Shown: positions 1 through 5,866 of the stretch, piece by piece
Numbering within the stretch: position 1 is the stretch's first letter
How the letters are laid out: each line of letters opens with the position of its first letter
Origin: Gammaproteobacteria bacterium
GTDB lineage: Bacteria > Pseudomonadota > Gammaproteobacteria > SMWH01
Direction of reading: 5' to 3'
DNA length: 6,089 nt
Assembly: GCA_004357005.1 (NCBI GenBank)
Contig: SMWH01000125.1
Coordinates: 1-6,089, forward strand
Translations under genes and position numbers: made by a program
The notes under the pieces: model-generated
Databases searched by the model: none
Told to the model about the DNA's origin: nothing
The model's input: the letters and a program-made list of their open reading frames with translations, nothing else

Positions 1-1
1 C

Positions 2-175
2 ACCACGCACACCCTGGTGGGCGCGGTACTCGGGGTCGGGCTGGCCCGGGGCATCGGCGCACTGAACATGCGCGTGGTGCGCGGAATCTTCATGTCCTGG
101 CTCGTTACGCTCCCCGTCGGTGCGTTGTTGAGTGTCCTGTTTTTCTACATCATCCGGACCATTTTTGGCGCCTGA
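2..175 (+). CDS. Inorganic phosphate transporter, PiT (PHO4) family, C-terminal fragment
   Basis: This is the 3' end of a gene whose start lies before the window; the first full codon is at base 2 and the stop is TGA at 173-175. The 57 visible residues begin TTHTLVGAVLGVGLARG, which matches the second conserved PiT signature (normally S-T-T-H-T followed by a Gly-rich G-A-x-x-G-V-G stretch). After it comes an amphipathic linker containing NMRVVRG, then a final hydrophobic membrane helix (about residues 30-53, WLVTLPVGALLSVLFFYII). Members of the family are inner-membrane symporters that take up phosphate with protons, sodium or metal ions. A co-transcribed PhoU-like partner (DUF47) often precedes such genes, but it would lie outside the window. 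The glutamyltransferase-like gene begins 22 bases downstream on the same strand, so the two may share a transcript. The family call is firm; the coupling ion and substrate affinity cannot be read from this fragment. Confidence 0.9.
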   Translation, partial: TTHTLVGAVLGVGLARGIGALNMRVVRGIFMSWLVTLPVGALLSVLFFYIIRTIFGA

Positions 176-197
176 CCGGCCGCTGGATTCCTGATTC

Positions 198-1751
198 ATG
201 AGTACCAAAACAAGACTCGGCGCCGTATCCGCGGGACACGCGGAAACCGTGACGGCCGCCCACGCCATGCTGGCGGCCGGCGGCAACGCTTTTGACGCGG
301 CGCTGGCAGCCTACCTGGCGGCTTGTGTGGCCGAACCGATTCTGGCGTCCCTGGGTGGCGGCGGCTTCTTGCTGGCGCACAGATCCGGTGAACGCACCTT
401 GCTCTACGACTTCTTTGTTCACTCCCCGCGCCACCCGCGCGAGGAGGGCGTCGATTTCTATCCCGTTGATGTGGACTTCGGCGCCACGACACAGGAATTC
501 CACATCGGCATGGGCTCCATCGCCACGCCTGGTGGCGTGCGGGGTCTGTTCCGGGTTCACAAGGATCTGTGTTCGCTCCCGCTGCTGGAGATCGCACAAC
601 CTGCTCTCGCCCTGGCGCGCAACGGTGTCCGGGTCAACGCCCTGCAGAGTTATCTGCAAGGCATCCTGGAGCCGATTCTCGTTGCCACCGATGAAGCCCG
701 TACCCTGTTTTCCGCGGCCAATGCGCCGGACCGTCTGGCCCGGGAAGGCGATCAGTTCCGGATGCCGGATTTCGCGAATTTTCTCGAAACCCTGATCGAA
801 GAAGGCGATGTTCTTTTCTATTCCGGAGACGTGGCAAAAGCCATCGCCGAGGCCAACGCCGAACGCGGCGGCCACCTGGACATGAGCGATCTGGAAAACT
901 ACGAGGTCATTGTCAGAGAACCGTTGCGGCTCAGACACCGGGGCGCGGATTTGAGCATGAACCCACCACCATCTTCGGGTGGCGTGCTGATCGCCTTTGC
1001 GCTGGCGCTGCTGGAACAAGCCGGTGACATCGATGCTTTCGGCTCCATCGAACACGTCCGGCGACTGATCGAGACCATGTACCTGACGGACCGGGCGCGG
1101 CACGACAGCGGCCTCGACCAGAGCGATGAAGCGCCGGATCGACTGCTCAGCGATGCTTTTCTGAACGAGTATCTGCGTTTGCGAACGGAACACCCCTTAT
1201 TTCCCCGGGGAACCACGCACATCAGCGTCGCTGACGACGCGGGCAACCTGGCAAGCCTGAGCCTGTCCAACGGTGAAGGCAGCGCGTTCGTGGCGCCGGG
1301 CACCGGCGTCATGCTCAACAACATGCTCGGTGAAGAAGACCTGAACCCGGCGGGTCTGCAAAAATTCCCACCCGACCGGCGGATGGCATCGATGATGTGC
1401 CCCACCCTGATGACCCGGGAAGACGGCACCGCGGTGGCCCTGGGTTCCGGGGGTTCCAACCGTCTGCGCACGGCCATACTCCAGGTGCTGGTGGACACGC
1501 TTTATTTCGACATGAACCTGGAAGCGTCCGTGAACAGCCCCCGACTGCATTTCGAACGCGACGTTTTGAACGTGGAGCCGGGTTTCCCGCCGGCCACCAC
1601 TGACTGGTTTCGGGACAGTTTCCCGGATGCCGTGTTCTGGGACGCCTTCAACCTGTTTTTTGGCGGTGTGCACGCAGTCGCCGTGCATCCGGACGGGACT
1701 TTCTCCGCCGGCGCTGATGCCCGCCGCGGCGGTGTAGCCCGCACAACCTGA
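198..1751 (+). CDS. Gamma-glutamyltransferase family Ntn-hydrolase (divergent subgroup)
   Basis: This 517-residue protein belongs to the gamma-glutamyltransferase family, whose proenzymes cut themselves into large and small subunits and then transfer or hydrolyse gamma-glutamyl groups, typically of glutathione. The N-terminal GHAETVTAAHAMLAAGGNAF and EPILASLGGGGF stretches are the usual large-subunit signatures. The cleavage site is GTTH: Gly338/Thr339, with Thr339 as predicted nucleophile, giving a small subunit of about 179 residues. It is followed by LLNN-type (MLNNMLGEEDL) and SGGSNRLR motifs, the latter at the oxyanion-hole position. No signal peptide is visible, so it is probably cytoplasmic, unlike the periplasmic E. 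coli enzyme. It is shorter than the usual ~570-580 residues. The Arg-bearing R-E-x-A-P substrate motif of true enzymes is replaced by DFFVHSPRHPRE, so the substrate may differ. An in-frame TGA at 192-194 forces the ATG at 198; the Shine-Dalgarno is weak, consistent with readthrough from the transporter 22 bases upstream. Confidence 0.9.
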   Translation: MSTKTRLGAVSAGHAETVTAAHAMLAAGGNAFDAALAAYLAACVAEPILASLGGGGFLLAHRSGERTLLYDFFVHSPRHPREEGVDFYPVDVDFGATTQEFHIGMGSIATPGGVRGLFRVHKDLCSLPLLEIAQPALALARNGVRVNALQSYLQGILEPILVATDEARTLFSAANAPDRLAREGDQFRMPDFANFLETLIEEGDVLFYSGDVAKAIAEANAERGGHLDMSDLENYEVIVREPLRLRHRGADLSMNPPPSSGGVLIAFALALLEQAGDIDAFGSIEHVRRLIETMYLTDRARHDSGLDQSDEAPDRLLSDAFLNEYLRLRTEHPLFPRGTTHISVADDAGNLASLSLSNGEGSAFVAPGTGVMLNNMLGEEDLNPAGLQKFPPDRRMASMMCPTLMTREDGTAVALGSGGSNRLRTAILQVLVDTLYFDMNLEASVNSPRLHFERDVLNVEPGFPPATTDWFRDSFPDAVFWDAFNLFFGGVHAVAVHPDGTFSAGADARRGGVARTT

Positions 1752-1789
1752 TCCGGGCACAGAAAAACCGGTGACAGTACACTTAACCA

Positions 1790-1808
1790 GGGGGACAGTT
1801 CCCTCATT
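1790..1808 (+). repeat. REP-like repeat, single copy upstream of the hydrolase gene
   Basis: One copy of the 19-base family GGGGACAGTTCCCTCATTT (here ending CATTA, preceded by one extra G) lies in the 75-base gap between the glutamyltransferase-like gene and the hydrolase gene. Unlike the other two sites it has no inverted partner. It ends a few bases before the Shine-Dalgarno sequence of the next gene, and its TCCCTC segment (1800-1805) is complementary to GAGGGA (1815-1820) there. Confidence 0.85.
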
Positions 1809-1811
1809 ACA

Positions 1812-1818
1812 AAGGAGG
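1812..1818 (+). promoter_or_regulatory. Very strong ribosome binding site, possibly sequestered by a hairpin
   Basis: AAGGAGG at 1812-1818 is a near-perfect match to the anti-Shine-Dalgarno, 8 bases before the ATG at 1827, and decides that start. GAGGGA (1815-1820) is exactly complementary to TCCCTC (1800-1805) in the repeat just upstream, so a 6-bp hairpin with a 9-base loop could mask it. The binding site is clear; the masking is inference. Confidence 0.8.
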
Positions 1819-1826
1819 GATCGATC

Positions 1827-2672
1827 ATGCGTGTCCTGATATTCATACTGTTTGCGGCACTCGCCACAGCGGCAGCCGCCGATGAAGCTTCCGACCGCGA
1901 CTACGCGTTGCGGATGGCTGAAGCTCACGCAAGTGACAAAGCGGTGAGCAATGAGGCATCGAAAACCCGGCCGGCCCGTGCTGTAACCGGCAAAGCGGTC
2001 GCCTATGCCTCCATTAATGGCAAAGCGGTAGAAGGTTATCTGGCGCACCCGGCAGACCAGGAAGGCCCCCTGCCCGCTATCATCGTGATACAGGAATGGT
2101 GGGGCCTCAACGACAACATCCGCGCCATGGCCGATCGTTTTGCCGGTGAAGGCTACGCCGCGCTGGCCGTGGATCTTTACAACGGACAGGTGGCCACCGA
2201 CTCCCAGGGTGCGCGCACGCTGATGCGCGAAGCCATGGCGAATCCGGACACCGTCGAGGACAACCTGCGCCAGGCTTATGCCTATCTCAGCGATACACTG
2301 GCGGCCCCCAGCGTGGGAACCGTGGGCTGGTGCTTCGGTGGCGGTTGGTCACTGGGAACGGCGCTGATGTTCCCGGACCAGATCGACGCAACGGTTATCT
2401 ACTATGGCCGCCTGGTCACCGACCCGGAACAGCTGGAGCCACTGCAAATGCCAATCCTGGGTCTGTTCGGCGCCGAGGACCAGGGGATTCCCGTCGAGTC
2501 CGTGCGGGAATTCGAAAACGCGCTGAACGAACTGGGAAAGGACGCGACCATCGTGGTCTATGACGGCGCGAATCACGCCTTCGCCAATCCCACGGGAACC
2601 CGCTACAACGCCGAGGCCGCGGCAGACGCCTGGGAAAAGACCACGGCCTTCTTTGCGAAGAATCTGCACTGA
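1827..2672 (+). CDS. Secreted dienelactone hydrolase family protein
   Basis: This 281-residue alpha/beta hydrolase belongs to the dienelactone hydrolase family, whose founding members open the lactone ring of dienelactone in chlorocatechol breakdown; most relatives have unknown ester or lactone substrates. Residues 1-18 (MRVLIFILFAALATAAAA) form a signal peptide with likely cleavage before Asp19, so the enzyme should act in the periplasm. A variable segment follows (about 19-55), then the hydrolase domain (about 60-280). The catalytic triad is visible: Cys169 in GWCFGG, Asp218 in GAEDQG and His250 in GANHAF. Glu90 in QEWWGLN corresponds to the Glu that holds the Cys in the founding enzyme. 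The start is fixed by an excellent ribosome binding site. The gene is 75 bases after the glutamyltransferase-like gene on the same strand and ends facing the response regulator gene. No aromatic-degradation genes are nearby, so a catabolic role is not supported. Confidence 0.93.
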   Translation: MRVLIFILFAALATAAAADEASDRDYALRMAEAHASDKAVSNEASKTRPARAVTGKAVAYASINGKAVEGYLAHPADQEGPLPAIIVIQEWWGLNDNIRAMADRFAGEGYAALAVDLYNGQVATDSQGARTLMREAMANPDTVEDNLRQAYAYLSDTLAAPSVGTVGWCFGGGWSLGTALMFPDQIDATVIYYGRLVTDPEQLEPLQMPILGLFGAEDQGIPVESVREFENALNELGKDATIVVYDGANHAFANPTGTRYNAEAAADAWEKTTAFFAKNLH

Positions 2673-2679
2673 AGAATTC

Positions 2680-2758
2680 GGGGACAGTTCCCATTAAAGA
2701 GGGGACATTAAAAAGGGGACAGTTCCCTCATTTCTTCGGAAATGAGGGAACTGTCCCC
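2680..2758. repeat. REP-like repeat cluster between convergent genes
   Basis: The 91-base space between the converging hydrolase and response regulator genes is almost wholly repeat. It contains GGGGACAGTTCCCATT (2680-2695), a truncated GGGGACATT (2701-2709), a full GGGGACAGTTCCCTCATTT (2715-2733) and its exact reverse complement (2740-2758). The last two form a hairpin annotated separately. The family resembles REP palindromes associated with RAYT (Y1-type) transposases, but no such transposase lies in the window. Confidence 0.9.
2710..2758 (-). terminator. Intrinsic terminator of the two-component operon, made from an inverted repeat pair
   Basis: Bases 2715-2734 and 2739-2758 are perfect complements and form a 20-bp stem closed by a TTCG tetraloop with a C-G closing pair, the exceptionally stable cUUCGg loop. 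Read on the minus strand, the stem starts 5 bases after the response regulator stop codon and is followed by TTTTT (complement of 2710-2714), as in a Rho-independent terminator. On the plus strand the stem is followed by CTGCTTC with no T run, so it should stop hydrolase transcripts less well, though it may still protect their 3' ends. Confidence 0.75.
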
Positions 2759-2763
2759 CTGCT

Positions 2764-3441
2764 TCAGTCAAGACGATAACCGGCCTTGCGCACTGTGGCG
2801 ATATAGCGAGGTGCGGCGGGATCCGGTTCCAGCTTGCGCCGCAGTTCAGCGATGTGGGTGTCTACCGTGCGGGTAACGACCTCGCCCGTATGTCCCCATA
2901 CTTCGGTGAGCAACTGCTGGCGTGATACTACTTTCCCCCGGTGCCGGATCAAGGCCAACAACAGATCGAATTCCCGGGGCGCCAGATCGATGGATTGTCC
3001 GTCCCGCTGCACCGTGCGCGCCCCGGTGTCGATTTCGATATCACCCACGCGTTCCACGACGTTTGCTGGAGTTCCCGGGGAACCGCGACGCAACAGGGCC
3101 TCCACCCGGGCCAGCAACTCGAGCAGACCGAAGGGCTTGGTCACGTAATCATCGGCGCCGAGCTTGAGGCCACGAACCTTGTCGGCTTCCTCTCCCCGGG
3201 CAGTCAACACCAGGACCGGCATGTTGCGGCCTTCGCTTCGCAGTTCTCTCAGCACCCTGAACCCGTCCATCCCCGGCAACATGAGATCGAGAATAATCAG
3301 GTCAGGGTTGCCCGCCCGCGCCAGTTCCAGACCCTGCCGTCCGTCCGTGGCCACATCCACTTCGTAACCCTCGATCTCGAGATTGTTACGCAAACCGAAA
3401 GCGAGATCAGCGCTGTCTTCGACCACGAGAATGCGATTCAT
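2764..3441 (-). CDS. Two-component response regulator, OmpR/PhoB family
   Basis: This 225-residue DNA-binding regulator has a receiver domain (about residues 3-115) and a C-terminal winged-helix effector domain (about 130-225), the standard OmpR/PhoB layout and length. The acidic pocket is Glu8, Asp9 and the phospho-acceptor Asp52 (LIILDLMLPG); Thr80 (VLTARG) and Lys102 (VTKPFG) complete the conserved set, so it should be phosphorylatable. The effector domain shows LAPREFDLLLALIRHRGKVVSR, and the recognition helix region VVTRTVDTHIAELRRKL followed by the wing IATVRKAGYRL. The ATG at 3441-3439 overlaps the kinase stop by one base (TGATG), implying translational coupling and that the kinase is its partner. 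Regulators usually precede their kinases; here the order is reversed. A direct repeat upstream of the kinase has the 11-base period these regulators bind, so autoregulation is plausible. Its targets are unknown, and naming it PhoB is not justified. Confidence 0.95.
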   Translation of the reverse strand: MNRILVVEDSADLAFGLRNNLEIEGYEVDVATDGRQGLELARAGNPDLIILDLMLPGMDGFRVLRELRSEGRNMPVLVLTARGEEADKVRGLKLGADDYVTKPFGLLELLARVEALLRRGSPGTPANVVERVGDIEIDTGARTVQRDGQSIDLAPREFDLLLALIRHRGKVVSRQQLLTEVWGHTGEVVTRTVDTHIAELRRKLEPDPAAPRYIATVRKAGYRLD

Positions 3442-5045
3442 CAGGCAGCACCCGTGTCCGCGCGAGGAAAACGAATCACAAAACGGGCGCCACCCTCGGG
3501 TCGTTCCTCAACATCGGCGCTGGCGCCGTGCAGCCTGGCCAGTTCCCGGACAACCGCAAGCCCGATTCCTGTTCCGGCAATGGCTGAGTCGCGCTCCCGG
3601 CGAGCCCGATAGTAGGGTTCCCAGATACGATCCCGTTCAGGCGCCGGAATGCCCGGCCCCCGGTCTCCGACGCTGAGGACAACCTGCCCGTTCGCCGAGT
3701 TGAGGGACACATCCACATCCTCACCTTCCGGTCCATACTTGACGGCGTTGTCGAGCAGATTCACGAACATCTGCTGAAACGCTTCCGGGTCCAGGCTGAC
3801 CCTGACTTCGTCACTCACATCACTGGATATCACCAGACGCCCGGTTTTCATCAACGGCCGGAAGTCTTTGGCGAGTTCTCTCACCAGCGGATAGATGGGT
3901 TGCAAGGTCAGTTCCAGTTTCACCGCGCCCCGCTCCCCGCGCGAGAACTGCAGGATGTTTTCCACAAGGTGTGTCAGACGGCGTGCCTCCTTGTCGATGA
4001 CCTCGAGCGATCTGCGGGTTTCGTCTTCGTTTCGCACACGACCCAGCAACAAGGTTTCGGCGAACATGCGGATCTGAGTCAGCGGCGTTCGCAGTTCATG
4101 GGAAACACGCGAAACGAAATCCGCCCGCAGTCGGCCCAGCGCGCGCTCCCGGCGCAACAGGAGAATCGCCACAACAATGAGAACCGCCGCCAGCGTCCAC
4201 AGCGCCAACAACACGGGCAGACGGGACCGGGGCAGACCGCCGATCACCAACTGCCCGGTGACAGCCGGATCGATGGTGGCACGCACGTTCAACCCGCCGT
4301 AGAGGGCCGGACGGTCGGTGCTGAAAGGTTTTTCCACGAACAGGCTGGACGCCCCATAACGACCCTGTCGAAACAACACATCACCGTGTGGCGTGGTCAG
4401 TTCCACAAAAATATGTTCGTTTCCAACTTCCCCGTGCGTCAGGGACGGCGGAAGCAGGGGTTGGCGATTCGCCGCCGTCTCCAGCCATTCAGGCAAAGCG
4501 GCATTGTCCACGACGAAGCCCTGGATCAACCCGGCAACCGTTGGCGCGGAATAAACGACGTTGATGTGCTCGCCATCAATCCTCGTGTAAAGCTGGGCGT
4601 ACGGATTCTCGTTGGGTTCCAGGGAAGACAACGTTTCGGACAGCCACGCCAACTGGGCGATGCTCAACGCGTCGCCGGTTGTCGACAGATCCCCCGTGAC
4701 CGGATCACGACGGAAAAAGGACCGGGCCAGGCCCGCGGCCCTGGCGACCCGCTCATCGTCTGATTCGATCAGAGTTTCGGGGTCGGGCAACTCCGCATCC
4801 CCGCTAAGTATCGTGATCAGCGGATAGAAGCCGTAGTAGCCAATTTCGACGGAACCCCGGCGAATGAATTCGTCCGCCACAAGCGACGCGTAATCACGCA
4901 ACACTTCCTCTGCCATGCGACGATGCGCAGTGACGGCGTAGTGGGTTTGAAAGGTCAGCAGGGCAACCAGCAACAAGCTGCCGCCAAGAAGACCGACGAT
5001 CAGTGCCGAGCGTGACCGTTCCCGCTGTCTGAGAGACTGACTCAT
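3441..5045 (-). CDS. Membrane sensor histidine kinase
   Basis: This 534-residue sensor kinase phosphorylates the downstream regulator. A basic N-terminus precedes TM1 (about residues 14-32); then comes a periplasmic sensor region of about 240 residues (33-275) that I do not recognise, and TM2 (about 276-297). Only about 12 residues link TM2 to the dimerisation domain, so no HAMP domain is present. The H-box VSHELRTPLTQIR places the phosphorylated His at 316. The ATPase domain shows the N box LLDNAVKYG (Asn433), the G1 box DRGPG (Asp461) and the G2 box GTGIGLAVV (Gly491-Val499). The frame stays open upstream to a TTG at 5105, but that extension runs into repeat-derived sequence. ATG 5057 has AGG abutting it; ATG 5045, with AGGA 11 bases upstream, gives a conventional basic N-terminus before TM1 and was chosen. 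The gene is divergent from the remnant at 5182. The signal sensed is unknown. Confidence 0.92.
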   Translation of the reverse strand: MSQSLRQRERSRSALIVGLLGGSLLLVALLTFQTHYAVTAHRRMAEEVLRDYASLVADEFIRRGSVEIGYYGFYPLITILSGDAELPDPETLIESDDERVARAAGLARSFFRRDPVTGDLSTTGDALSIAQLAWLSETLSSLEPNENPYAQLYTRIDGEHINVVYSAPTVAGLIQGFVVDNAALPEWLETAANRQPLLPPSLTHGEVGNEHIFVELTTPHGDVLFRQGRYGASSLFVEKPFSTDRPALYGGLNVRATIDPAVTGQLVIGGLPRSRLPVLLALWTLAAVLIVVAILLLRRERALGRLRADFVSRVSHELRTPLTQIRMFAETLLLGRVRNEDETRRSLEVIDKEARRLTHLVENILQFSRGERGAVKLELTLQPIYPLVRELAKDFRPLMKTGRLVISSDVSDEVRVSLDPEAFQQMFVNLLDNAVKYGPEGEDVDVSLNSANGQVVLSVGDRGPGIPAPERDRIWEPYYRARRERDSAIAGTGIGLAVVRELARLHGASADVEERPEGGARFVIRFPRADTGAA

Positions 5046-5087
5046 TGGTCTCAGCATCCTACAAACGATCAGGCCTGCCAAGACGTC

Positions 5088-5105
5088 CTGACAGTTCCCT
5101 GACAA
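5088..5105 (-). promoter_or_regulatory. Candidate OmpR/PhoB-type direct-repeat operator upstream of the kinase
   Basis: On the minus strand this reads TTGTCAG-GGAA-CTGTCAG: two 7-base half-sites separated by 4 bases, an 11-base period, ending 42 bases before the kinase start at 5045. That is the geometry of Pho-box-like sites (CTGTCAT, 4 bases, CTGTCAT). A third TTGTCC lies just upstream. The similarity to the local GGGGACAGTTCCC repeats means it may simply be a decayed copy. No convincing -35/-10 promoter pair was found nearby. Confidence 0.4.
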
Positions 5106-5113
5106 TGGACAAT

Positions 5114-5180
5114 GGGGACAGTTCCCGGAAACCAGGGGACAGTTCCCTCATTTCCGAAGAATAATGAGGGAACTGTCCCC
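5114..5180. repeat. REP-like repeat cluster with an 18-bp hairpin
   Basis: GGGGACAGTTCCC (5114-5126) is followed by a full GGGGACAGTTCCCTCATTT (5135-5153) and the reverse complement AATGAGGGAACTGTCCCC (5163-5180). The last two form a perfect 18-bp stem (5135-5152 with 5163-5180) around a 10-base loop. On the plus strand the stem is followed by TTTT (5181-5184), a terminator-like form, although no plus-strand gene lies just upstream. A short tandem GACAATG-GACAATG (5101-5114) abuts the cluster on the kinase side. Confidence 0.88.
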
Positions 5181-5181
5181 T

Positions 5182-5611
5182 TTTCGTATCGAGATCCGCT
5201 GGGTCACCTGCCACCGGGGTCAACGACGTCCCGCGCTCATGACCGATGTGCTCGCACAGACCATGGCGGACGGTGGACTCGACGCCACTATCGCGAAGTA
5301 CCGGGAACTGCGAGAGAACTACGGGAGCCACACTTTTGATTTCACGGCCGGCACGCTCAACGGCTTTGCCACGGGCCTGGCACGGGAGGACAAGTTCGAC
5401 GAAGCGCTGGCGCTGATGGACCTGAACGTGGAATACAACCCGGACAACGCGCTTCTTTCTACAACATCGGCGAGATCTACCTGATGCGGGGTGACCGGGC
5501 CAACGCCATTGCCAATATGCAGAAAACCATCGACATGGCCCCGGACACCGCTGGGCAGGGTTCATCACGGCCCAGATCGAGAAACTCAAGGCGGCCGAGT
5601 CTGGTCCATGA
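5182..5611 (+). pseudogene. Remnant of a TPR-type C-terminal tail with two frameshifts
   Basis: Three consecutive frames join into one recognisable sequence. The first (to about 5451) holds TDVLAQTMADGGLDATIAKY, then YRELRENYGSHTFDF and a helix pair LNGFATGLAREDKFDEALAL, LNVEYNPDNA. A net one-base loss between 5452 and 5456 shifts to FYNIGEIYLMRGDRANAIAN, MQKTIDMAPDT (from 5457). A second net one-base loss near 5550-5552 shifts to WAGFITAQIEKLKAAESGP, ending in TGA at 5609-5611. The pattern matches the TPR-containing tail found at the C-terminus of many serine hydrolases and related exported enzymes (LDATIAKYRELR..., LN..G..L....DEAL...LNVE..PD..., Y..GE.Y...GD...AI......). No catalytic domain lies upstream; the remnant begins right after the repeat hairpin, with recognisable similarity only from about 5233. 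It is probably non-functional. Sequencing errors could explain the frameshifts but not the missing N-terminus. Confidence 0.75.
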
Positions 5612-5627
5612 CAGGGGGCGACCCCTG
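5612..5627 (+). other. Small hairpin with GCGA loop after the remnant
   Basis: CAGGGG (5612-5617) and CCCCTG (5622-5627) form a 6-bp stem with a GCGA loop of the GNRA class, directly after the remnant's stop codon. There is no T run after it, so it is at best a weak or former terminator. From here to 5753 I see no gene or other structured element; the composition becomes less GC-rich after about 5710. Confidence 0.3.
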
Positions 5628-5753
5628 ACGGCGGGGGGCATCCGCTTCGAATTCTTGAGAATCAGGAACGGGATCGGGGGCGGCTTTCGCGCGATGAGCG
5701 GGGCCACCCTTGCTGTTTACCAAACCCAATGCAAATCAATTAGTTAGCTTGGC

Positions 5754-5773
5754 TACCCTCCCCAGTGAGGGTA
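5754..5773. promoter_or_regulatory. Inverted repeat overlapping the first tandem unit
   Basis: TACCCTC (5754-5760) and GAGGGTA (5767-5773) are exact complements separated by CCCAGT, giving a 7-bp dyad. Its right arm is the first seven bases of the tandem repeat that follows. It could be a protein-binding dyad or a small hairpin; no T run follows it. Confidence 0.45.
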
Positions 5774-5806
5774 AATCTACTCATCGAGGGTAAATCTACT
5801 CATCGA
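5767..5806. repeat. Two perfect 19-bp tandem repeats upstream of the pseudopilin
   Basis: GAGGGTAAATCTACTCATC occurs twice without a gap (5767-5785 and 5786-5804), followed by GA as the start of a third unit. Each unit contains a small dyad, GTA-AATC-TAC. The block ends about 60 bases before the pseudopilin ATG. Position and perfect repetition suggest an operator or recent duplication; the bound factor is unknown. Confidence 0.85.
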
Positions 5807-5866
5807 ATACGCGTTTTCGTGAAGGGGGTCACGCTTGTCCCCGGGCAATATTGGTAAAAACATCCC

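Noticed and set aside
150..1193. Long minus-strand open frame opposite the glutamyltransferase-like gene
   Set aside because: It is the antisense shadow of a clearly conserved gene in GC-rich DNA; its translation shows no domain, and it is rich in Arg, Gln and Gly as shadow frames are.
2680..2758. CRISPR-like array from the GGGGACAGTTCCC copies
   Set aside because: Copies are in both orientations, unevenly spaced, and have no regular spacers or cas genes; they fit palindromic interspersed elements better.
2941..3612. Plus-strand open frame opposite the response regulator and kinase end
   Set aside because: It spans the junction of two well-supported minus-strand genes and has no recognisable motif.
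2764..5045. Naming the two-component pair PhoB/PhoR because a phosphate transporter is in the window
   Set aside because: The kinase has a large periplasmic sensor and no visible PAS domain, unlike PhoR, and the transporter lies about 2.6 kb away on the opposite strand beyond two other genes.
5046..5105. TTG-initiated N-terminal extension of the histidine kinase
   Set aside because: It adds 20 residues encoded partly by repeat-derived DNA; the ATG at 5045 gives a normal basic N-terminus before TM1.
5164..5484. Intact small protein beginning MRELSP
   Set aside because: The start codon and first residues are just the repeat arm read through; the frame ends at a frameshift inside a TPR-like sequence that continues in another frame.
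5059..5589. Minus-strand open frame through the repeat cluster and remnant
   Set aside because: Its ELSP-type segments are translations of the repeats, and the rest is antisense to the TPR remnant.
5710..5740. Possible sigma-70 promoter (TTGCTG, 17 bases, AAATCA) before the pseudopilin
   Set aside because: The -10 match is poor and such matches are common by chance in this AT-richer stretch.
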